Assembly (NCBI GenBank): GCA_963789175.1
Contig: CAWBJO010000002.1
Coordinates: 206,904 to 270,903, forward strand
Source of the DNA: CAWBJO01 sp963789175
GTDB taxonomy: Bacteria; Pseudomonadota; Alphaproteobacteria; Rhizobiales; Aestuariivirgaceae
DNA: 64,000 bases
Direction: 5' to 3'
Part shown: positions 58,245 to 64,000 of the stretch, one piece after another
How positions within the stretch are numbered: position 1 is the stretch's first letter
Layout: every line of letters begins with the position of its first letter
Notes under the pieces: generated by a model
What the model saw: the letters and a program-made list of their open reading frames with translations, nothing else
What the model was told of the DNA's origin: nothing
Databases searched by the model: none
Program-made: the position numbers and the translations under genes

Positions 58245-59318
58245 CTAGCGCTCTTCCCGCGACCGGGGCCGGACCGTAGCCCTCACCTCGTGGGCCGGAG
58301 GCGCCTGGCTGATCCGGCTCATGATCTTCTTCAGCTCCTCCTGCTGGGTCGACTGGGCCTCGGCCCAGCTGCGCACGATCTTCTGTTCCTCGCGCATCTG
58401 CTGCACTAGCCCCTGGACGGCTCCGGCCAGCTTCTCGAGCGACTCGTTGTCGTTGGATTCGGGGAGGGCGTGAAGCTGCGCGTTGGTGTCGTTCAGCGCG
58501 TCGCTCAACGTGTTGTTGATGCGGTCGATGCCGTTCTGGAGATCGCGCATGTCGAGCCTAAGATAATGCGGAACCGCCATCTGACCCGTACCTTCGCCGG
58601 CCTCGATGTCGGTGATCGACGAGAGCCAGTTCTCGAGCTCCATGTAGAAACGGTTCTGGGCCTGGTTGGTCTGCAGGTCGAGAAAGCCGAGGATGAGCGA
58701 GCTGGCGAGGCCGAACAGCGAGCAGGAGAACGCGGTGCCCATGCCGGCGAGCGGCGAGGCCAGCCCGGTCTTCAGCTCCTCGAACAGGCTTCCCTGCTCG
58801 GTGGCGGTGACGTCGAGCGCCTGGATGGCGGTGCTCACCGAGGAGACGGTGTCGAGCAGGCCCCAGAAAGTGCCGAGCAGGCCGAGGAAGATGAGGAGCC
58901 CGATCAGGTAGCGGAGCAGGTCGCGGCCCTCATCGAGACGGGCAGCGATCGAATCGAGCAGCGAGCGCATCGACATGGTCGAGAGCACCGTCATGCCCTG
59001 GCGGTCGCGCAGCAGGCTCGCCATCGGGGAAAGCAGGCGCGGGGTGTGCGGCAGCTCGAGCCCGGGATCGGCGATGCGGAAGCTGTTCACCCAGTTCACC
59101 TCAGGGAAAAGCCTGACGACCTGGCGGAAGGCGTGGGCGATACCGAACAGCAGGATGAGGCCGATGAATCCGTTGAGCCCGGGATTGTTCATGAAGGCCT
59201 GAGAGACCTGCGGGCTCAGGATCGCCGTGAGCACCGCGACGATCATGATGAACACCATCATCCGGATGAGGTAGACCCGGGGCAGATCAAGGACTGTTTG
59301 TTCCGACGTTTCGGCCAT
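58245..59318 (-). CDS. MotA/TolQ/ExbB-family proton channel protein
   Basis: From ATG 59318 the protein has 357 residues with membrane segments near VYLIRMMVFIMIVAVLTAIL and LIGLLIFLGLLGTFWGLLDT and the family core ASPLAGMGTAFSCSLFGLAS. A further C-terminal coiled coil (about residues 270-340) is additional to MotA. It should form a proton channel with the OmpA-like partner. The energy-coupled target is unknown; a TolQ-like envelope role is more likely than flagellar. Confidence 0.85.
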   Translation of the reverse strand: MAETSEQTVLDLPRVYLIRMMVFIMIVAVLTAILSPQVSQAFMNNPGLNGFIGLILLFGIAHAFRQVVRLFPEVNWVNSFRIADPGLELPHTPRLLSPMASLLRDRQGMTVLSTMSMRSLLDSIAARLDEGRDLLRYLIGLLIFLGLLGTFWGLLDTVSSVSTAIQALDVTATEQGSLFEELKTGLASPLAGMGTAFSCSLFGLASSLILGFLDLQTNQAQNRFYMELENWLSSITDIEAGEGTGQMAVPHYLRLDMRDLQNGIDRINNTLSDALNDTNAQLHALPESNDNESLEKLAGAVQGLVQQMREEQKIVRSWAEAQSTQQEELKKIMSRISQAPPAHEVRATVRPRSREER

Positions 59319-59423
59319 TGGGGTGCTCGATGCCTCGCTCTCGAGAGTAGGTGAGATTAAGACCAAACCATCACACGGAAAAGATGTGGCATTCCCATGT
59401 CACAAAAAAAGATCGAGCGGCCG

Positions 59424-60224
59424 TCATGCCGGCCGCGAAAACTTCAGCGTCTTTTCAAGCTCATCATAGATTGCAGCGTTGGTCGCCAGCACGTTGCCGG
59501 TCGCCAGCAAATCGCCCTGTCCGTCGAGATCGTTGACGCGGCCGCCCGCCTCGCGGACGAGGAGCAGGCCGGCGGCGATATCCCAGGCATGGAGGCCGCG
59601 CTCCCAGAAGCCGTCGAAACGGCCGGCGGCGACATAAGCGAGATCCAGGCAGGCCGAACCGGTCCGCCGCAGCCCGGCGACACGGCCTTGAAGGGCCGCC
59701 ATTTCACCGGCGAATTTCGTGGTCGACTCGCCCGTCGCATGGGGGAGGCCGCAGGACACGAGCGCATCCTTGAGGTCGCGGCGGGCGGAGACGCGCAGCC
59801 GGCGCTTCTCGTTGAGAAGGGCACCGCGGCCGCGCTCGGCCGTGAACAGCTCGTCCATGACCGGGTTGTAGACGACTCCGGCAACGATGTCGCCCGCCCT
59901 TTCGAGCGCGATGGAAATGGCGATGAGGGGAACGCCGTGGATGAAGTTCGTGGTGCCGTCGATCGGATCAATGATCCAGCGGTTGTCGCGGTCGCTGCCC
60001 GGGCGGGCGCCGCCTTCCTCGCCGAGGAATCCGTAGCCGGGGCGTGCCCTGGCGAGCTCGTCGAAGAGGATCTTCTCGGTGCGCTTGTCGGCGCTGGTCA
60101 CGAAGTCGCCGGGGCCTTTCACCGAGACCTGCAGGTTCTCGACCTCGCCGAAATCGCGTCGGATGCCGCGCGCGGCCTTGCGCGCGGCGTTGACCATGAC
60201 GGTCATCAGCGGCGAAAACGACAT
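59424..60224 (-). CDS. suhB: inositol monophosphatase family protein
   Basis: The 266-residue protein has FLGEEGG, the metal-binding DPIDGTTNFIHGVP (about residue 86) and LHAWDIAAGLLLVREAGG, which identify the inositol monophosphatase family (SuhB-like). Members hydrolyse inositol monophosphate or related phosphates and can bind rRNA antiterminator complexes. It is divergent from nothing nearby; the next gene on the same strand ends 76 bases upstream. Confidence 0.9.
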   Translation of the reverse strand: MSFSPLMTVMVNAARKAARGIRRDFGEVENLQVSVKGPGDFVTSADKRTEKILFDELARARPGYGFLGEEGGARPGSDRDNRWIIDPIDGTTNFIHGVPLIAISIALERAGDIVAGVVYNPVMDELFTAERGRGALLNEKRRLRVSARRDLKDALVSCGLPHATGESTTKFAGEMAALQGRVAGLRRTGSACLDLAYVAAGRFDGFWERGLHAWDIAAGLLLVREAGGRVNDLDGQGDLLATGNVLATNAAIYDELEKTLKFSRPA

Positions 60225-60299
60225 TCGGTCTCAGGCTCTCCGTGAACGCGCGCGGAAGCTACTGACCGGGTTGCAGAAAAGCAACGTCTTTCGCTTGGA

Positions 60300-61250
60300 T
60301 CAACCGCCGCTCGAGGCCGTCGGCTTGGCGGCGGCGGCCGCGGCGTTCTCCTGGGCATTGAGGCTCGCCCAGGATTCGGCGCGCTTGTTCGCCTCGCCGC
60401 GGTCCTTGTCGGAAAGCTTCGAGACGAACTCATCGAGCCAGTTGTCGGCACGGCCGGCCTTGGAGGCGAGGATGTGCCACTTCGCCGCCTCGATCGAGTC
60501 GGCTTTCAGGCCGCGACCGGCGGCGAGGATGCGCGCCACCCGGTTCTGGGCGATGACGTTGCCGCGCTGGGCGGCGACGAGCAGCCACTGGGCGCCGATC
60601 TCCTCGCTCTTCTCCACGCCGTCGCCGCGAAACACCATGACCCCGTATTCCAGCGCCGCGTCGGCCATGCCCTGCATCGCGGCCTTGAGGAAGTACTCGC
60701 CCGCCTTCACCGGGTCCTTGTCGATGCCCTTGCCCTCGGCAAAGAGGACGGCGAGGTTGTACTGCGCCTCGGAAAATCCCTGATCGGCCGCCTTTCGGAA
60801 CCAGCCCATGGCGCGCGGCCACTCCGGCTTGCCGCCGCCGGCGCCTGCCGCCAGAAGCCCCATGTTGTGCTGGGCGGGGACGCTGCCGTTGCCGGCGGCG
60901 CGCTCCATCCACTTCTCGGCGCCCTTGAGGTCGGGCTTTCCGGCGATGCCGTCGAGATAGATGATCGCCAGCTGGAACTGGGCGCCGGCGTGCTCTTTCT
61001 CGCCTGCCGCGGTCAGCCACTTGACGGCCACCTTGAGATCCTTCTTCACACCCTGGCCGTTCTGGTAGAGCGTGCCGAGCATGGCCATGGCGCGGGCATC
61101 GCCGCCTTCGGCCAACGGCTTGGCGACGCTCAAGGCTTCCTTGAAGTTCTTGTCGGTGTAGAGAGCGACGGCCTCATCGAAGCTCTGGGCGAGGGCGACG
61201 GGGCTTGCGAGAGCGAGCATCACACAGGCAGCGGCAAAGCGATTCAACAT
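60300..61250 (-). CDS. periplasmic Sel1-repeat protein
   Basis: From ATG 61250 the 316-residue protein has a signal peptide (FAAACVMLALASPVALAQ) and about six Sel1-like repeats, e.g. ARAMAMLGTLYQNGQGVKKD and SEAQYNLAVLFAEGKGIDKD. Such repeats build a solenoid for protein contacts in the envelope. It overlaps the end of the ThiE-like gene by 7 bases. Confidence 0.88.
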   Translation of the reverse strand: MLNRFAAACVMLALASPVALAQSFDEAVALYTDKNFKEALSVAKPLAEGGDARAMAMLGTLYQNGQGVKKDLKVAVKWLTAAGEKEHAGAQFQLAIIYLDGIAGKPDLKGAEKWMERAAGNGSVPAQHNMGLLAAGAGGGKPEWPRAMGWFRKAADQGFSEAQYNLAVLFAEGKGIDKDPVKAGEYFLKAAMQGMADAALEYGVMVFRGDGVEKSEEIGAQWLLVAAQRGNVIAQNRVARILAAGRGLKADSIEAAKWHILASKAGRADNWLDEFVSKLSDKDRGEANKRAESWASLNAQENAAAAAAKPTASSGG

Positions 61251-61852
61251 CTCGAACCATCCTCGATTACGGAATTCCAAGCAATGACGGTGGCGGCCGC
61301 CCGTTCGGGGCTTTGCCACATGGCGTCCGGCGGGCGGAGAAAACTGGCCCCCTCGGCGACGGCGCGGCGGGCGGCATCCTCGGCGAGCGGCTCGAATGCG
61401 ACGGAGGGCACCTCGAAGAGCTGGTTCCACCACGCAAGGATCGTCTCCTCTCCGACCAGGGCATCGACATCGGAGAAGGCAACATAGTCGACGCCGGCCT
61501 CGGCGATGGTCATGGCGTCATGCCGCGACGGCCCGCACTTCGCACCGACGATCGACCGGTCGCCCAGTCCGGCGCGCGCGGCCGAGTACAGCGACGGCGA
61601 GGCGTCGATCTGGACGCCGTCGGCGCCGGCGGCGCCGGCCAGTCGATGATCGTCCTCGACGAGGAGGGCGACGTCATATCGGCGAACGATCGGCTGCAAG
61701 GCTTCAAGCAACTCCTTCTGATCGAGACTCGACGATACGAGCAAGCTCGCCACATCGCCGGCACCCAGGGCCGCAACGGTCATGGCCTCCATCGCCTTGA
61801 TATCCGTTCCCGCCGGCGTGACAAGGAAAAGCCTGCAAGTGGGCAAGGTCAT
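61244..61852 (-). CDS. ThiE-like protein, degenerate (thiamine phosphate synthase family)
   Basis: The 202-residue TIM-barrel protein fits the ThiE family by length, but the diagnostic motifs are weak: VQIDASPSLY stands where HxG is normal, and VAFSDVDAL where GPIFPT is expected. It may have another role. ATG 61852 is used; a GTG 15 bases upstream is possible. Its location between aldolase and the Sel1 gene recurs in Hyphomicrobiales, which suggests a conserved function. Confidence 0.65.
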   Translation of the reverse strand: MTLPTCRLFLVTPAGTDIKAMEAMTVAALGAGDVASLLVSSSLDQKELLEALQPIVRRYDVALLVEDDHRLAGAAGADGVQIDASPSLYSAARAGLGDRSIVGAKCGPSRHDAMTIAEAGVDYVAFSDVDALVGEETILAWWNQLFEVPSVAFEPLAEDAARRAVAEGASFLRPPDAMWQSPERAAATVIAWNSVIEDGSRC

Positions 61853-61906
61853 GGCAGGGCTCGACACCGCAGGTTAAGGGCCAAAGCGCGAACAAACGTA
61901 AAGGCC

Positions 61907-62935
61907 TCAGGCGGCCTTTTCCAGATCTTCGGACCATTTGCCGAGCGAAGCGAGGCCGTTCATGCGTGCGCGGTGGCCGAAAGCGCGCTGGGCCGCAGCG
62001 ACGTTCTCCGGCTTGCCGCCCCAGGCCTTGAGCGCCGCCGCCTGGAGGGCGCGGCCATAGGAGAAAGTGAGCTTCCAGGGCAGTCCGCCCATCGCATTCA
62101 TTAGGGAAAGATGGTTGGTGGCCTCGGCCTCGGTCTGACCGCCGGACAGGAAAGCGATGCCGGGAACGGCAGCCGGCACCGTCGCCTTCAGGCAGGCCAC
62201 GGTGCGCTCGGCGACCTCGTCAGGCCCCGCTTTGGTCCTGGCGTTCTTGCCGGCGACGACCATGTTGGGCTTGAGCACCATCGAGTCGAGCCGCACATGC
62301 GCTTCGGCAAGCTCGTCGAACACGATGCGGAAGACCCATTCGGACACCTCCTGGCAGCGGGCCGCGTCATGGGCGGCGACCGGCCCGTCCATCAGGACCT
62401 CGGGCTCGACGATCGGTACGATACTCTGCTCCTGGCACAGGGCGGCATAGCGGGCGAGCGCGTGGGCGTTGGCGCGGACGGCATTGCGGGTCGGAATGCC
62501 CTCGGCTATGTCGATGACGGCGCGCCATTTCGCAAATCGGGCGCCGAGACCGTGGTATTCCTTGAGCCGCTCGCGCAGGCCGTCGAGACCTTCGGTCACC
62601 GTTTCACCCGGAGAAAAGGGCAGGGGCTTGGCACCGGTATCGACCTTGATGCCCGGGACGGCGCCGGACGCGGAGATGATGTCGACAAGGGGCGTGCCGT
62701 CGCTCGACTTCTGGCGGAGCGTCTCGTCATAAAGAATGACACCGGAGATGTACTTGGTCATCGCTTCCTTCGCGGTGAACAACATCTGCCGGTAATCGCG
62801 CCGCGCATCCTCCGTCGACTGAAGGCCGATCGAGTCGAAGCGCTTCTTGATGGTTCCCGAGCTTTCGTCGGCAGCGAGGATGCCCTTGCCGCCGGCGACC
62901 ATCGCCCGTGCCGTATCCGCGAGTGTCGCTGTCAT
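61907..62935 (-). CDS. class I fructose-bisphosphate aldolase
   Basis: The 342-residue protein has the animal-type class I signature ILAADESSGTIKKRFDS, MVLKPNMVV (Schiff-base lysine) and FLSGGQTEAEATNHL. It cleaves fructose 1,6-bisphosphate to triose phosphates without metal. The gene is 15 bases downstream of phosphoglycerate kinase, so glycolytic genes are clustered. Confidence 0.95.
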   Translation of the reverse strand: MTATLADTARAMVAGGKGILAADESSGTIKKRFDSIGLQSTEDARRDYRQMLFTAKEAMTKYISGVILYDETLRQKSSDGTPLVDIISASGAVPGIKVDTGAKPLPFSPGETVTEGLDGLRERLKEYHGLGARFAKWRAVIDIAEGIPTRNAVRANAHALARYAALCQEQSIVPIVEPEVLMDGPVAAHDAARCQEVSEWVFRIVFDELAEAHVRLDSMVLKPNMVVAGKNARTKAGPDEVAERTVACLKATVPAAVPGIAFLSGGQTEAEATNHLSLMNAMGGLPWKLTFSYGRALQAAALKAWGGKPENVAAAQRAFGHRARMNGLASLGKWSEDLEKAA

Positions 62936-62950
62936 CTTATCCCTCTATTC

Positions 62951-64000
62951 TCAACTCCGATCACTTTTGGCCGACTGTAGCACTTTTATGCCGGGGAGAG
63001 TCTTGCCTTCGAGCCACTCCAGAAACGCTCCGCCCGCCGTCGACACATAGGTGAATTCGTCCGCGACGCCCGCCATGTTGAGGGCGGCCACCGTGTCGCC
63101 GCCGCCGGCGACAGAGACGAGGCGGCCATCGCCGGTCAGGCTGGCCGCGTGACGGGCGACGGCAATCGTTCCCGCTTCGAACGGCGATGTCTCGAATGCC
63201 CCGAAGGGTCCGTTCCACACGAGCGTGGCCGAGCGGTCGAGCGCCGCCGCGACGGCCTCGACGCTCAGCGGGCCGATGTCGAGGATCATGTCGGCGGGTC
63301 CGACGGCCTCGACCGCGACGATGCGGGAGGCGACGCCGGGTATCAGCTCGGCCGCGACGCGGGCATCGACCGGCAGGATGATGTCGCAGCCGCGTGCCTC
63401 GGCCTCGGAAAGGGTTTTCAGGGCCACATCGAACAGGTCGGGCTCGCATAGCGAACGGCCGACGGGCGAGCCGCGGGCGGCAAGGAACGTGTTGGCCATG
63501 GCGCCGCCGATGGCGAGGCTGTCGACCTTGGCGGTGAGATTGGAGAGAAGGTCGAGCTTGGTCGATATCTTTGCGCCCCCGACGATGGCGAGCAGCGGAC
63601 GGCGAGGCGTCTCGAGCGCCGCTTGGAGGGCGCGCAGCTCGGCTTCCATGGCGCGGCCGGCGAAGGACGGCAGGAGATGGGCGATGCCCTCGGTCGAGGC
63701 ATGGGCACGATGGGCTGCGGAGAAGGCGTCGTTCACATATATATCTCCTAGGCTCGCGAGGCGGCGGGCGAAGTCGGGCGCGTTCTCTTCCTCGCCGGGA
63801 TGGAAGCGGGTGTTCTCCATGACCAGGATGCCGCCGGGTTTCGCCCGGAGCGCGGCGTCGAGCGCCGCATCGTCGCGCCAGTCGGTGGCCACGAAGGCGA
63901 CGGGGCGGTCGAGCGCCGCGCCGAGCGCGTCGGCGACGGGCTTCAGCGACATCGAGGCAACCACCTTGCCCTTCGGCCGGTCGAAATGCGCAAGCACGAT
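62951..64000 (-). CDS. pgk: phosphoglycerate kinase (N-terminal end outside window)
   Basis: The window holds about 349 C-terminal residues of PGK: LAHFDRPKGKVVAS near the edge, ENTRFHPGEEENAPDFA, AIVGGAKISTKLDLL, DIGPLSVEAV and the ATP-site SVAGGGDTVAALNMAG. The N-terminal 40-50 residues lie beyond base 64000. It makes ATP from 1,3-bisphosphoglycerate and is followed by the aldolase gene. Confidence 0.95.
   Translation of the reverse strand: MVLAHFDRPKGKVVASMSLKPVADALGAALDRPVAFVATDWRDDAALDAALRAKPGGILVMENTRFHPGEEENAPDFARRLASLGDIYVNDAFSAAHRAHASTEGIAHLLPSFAGRAMEAELRALQAALETPRRPLLAIVGGAKISTKLDLLSNLTAKVDSLAIGGAMANTFLAARGSPVGRSLCEPDLFDVALKTLSEAEARGCDIILPVDARVAAELIPGVASRIVAVEAVGPADMILDIGPLSVEAVAAALDRSATLVWNGPFGAFETSPFEAGTIAVARHAASLTGDGRLVSVAGGGDTVAALNMAGVADEFTYVSTAGGAFLEWLEGKTLPGIKVLQSAKSDRS

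Noticed and set aside
57210..59318. A Zorya-type antiphage system (ZorA/ZorB-like pair)
   Set aside because: No ZorC, ZorD or ZorE-like gene is next to it; neighbours are L31 and inositol monophosphatase.

Overview
The window is 64 kb of GC-rich, densely packed chromosome from an alphaproteobacterium, most likely of the order Hyphomicrobiales (rhizobial group). The evidence is the set of alpha-specific genes (TrcR/DUF1013, GapR, DUF882, DUF1036, DUF1192, DUF1244, DUF1465, an aa3-type oxidase subunit IV next to split pntA1-pntA2-pntB), perfect or near-perfect CtrA boxes, and promoters of the EcfG general-stress type. The genus cannot be named from sequence alone. I saw no rRNA or tRNA gene, insertion sequence, prophage or CRISPR array.

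Layout. (1) 1-14535: an accessory-looking nitrogen cluster. A DUF1116/AllG-like gene is divergent from a long co-directional run: type III glutamine synthetase, metallophosphoesterase, APC permease, nucleotidyltransferase-fold protein, a complete branched-chain-amino-acid-type ABC transporter, a Rieske oxygenase and two adjacent, divergent ureohydrolases. The set looks like uptake and breakdown of a guanidino or amidino compound with recovery of its nitrogen. (2) 14538-22457: a 59-aa stress-type protein, gluconokinase, then a two-gene signalling operon: a soluble 1822-aa hybrid histidine kinase with eight exact 92-residue HAMP-type repeats, GAF, kinase and three receivers, coupled to a receiver-HWE kinase-receiver protein. 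(3) 22473-26589: a periplasmic molybdenum dehydrogenase of the isoquinoline 1-oxidoreductase type with its triheme cytochrome c. (4) 26742-33776: small conserved proteins, L36, pyruvate kinase coupled to DUF1036, GapR and a DUF882 cell-wall enzyme. (5) 34025-41003: L,D-transpeptidase, a frameshifted sigma-54 response regulator, PepF and an ABC1 kinase. (6) 41121-46965: proton-translocating transhydrogenase, S21, PurE/PurK and two YdcH-like proteins. (7) 47042-55920: acyl-CoA and propionyl-CoA synthetases, a transporter, DJ-1-like protein, SDR, TrcR, quinone oxidoreductase and DUF1192. (8) 55921-64000: a predicted small RNA, DUF1465, L31, a MotA/OmpA-like pair, inositol monophosphatase, a Sel1 protein, a ThiE-like protein, class I fructose-bisphosphate aldolase and the C-terminal part of phosphoglycerate kinase.

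Regulation that can be read directly: three perfect GGAAC-N16-CGTT motifs, each in an intergenic gap and the correct orientation, lie 32 to 40 bases upstream of a start codon (59-aa protein, hybrid kinase, 70-aa protein). A perfect TTAA-N7-TTAA CtrA box lies upstream of the DUF882 gene. Translational coupling through ATGA, GTGA or TTGA overlaps is very common.

Most promising for follow-up: the guanidino-type cluster with its paired ureohydrolases and possible local control of glutamine synthetase; the HAMP-array kinase with its EcfG-type promoter; and the structured small RNA with exposed CUCC motifs at 56022-56128.
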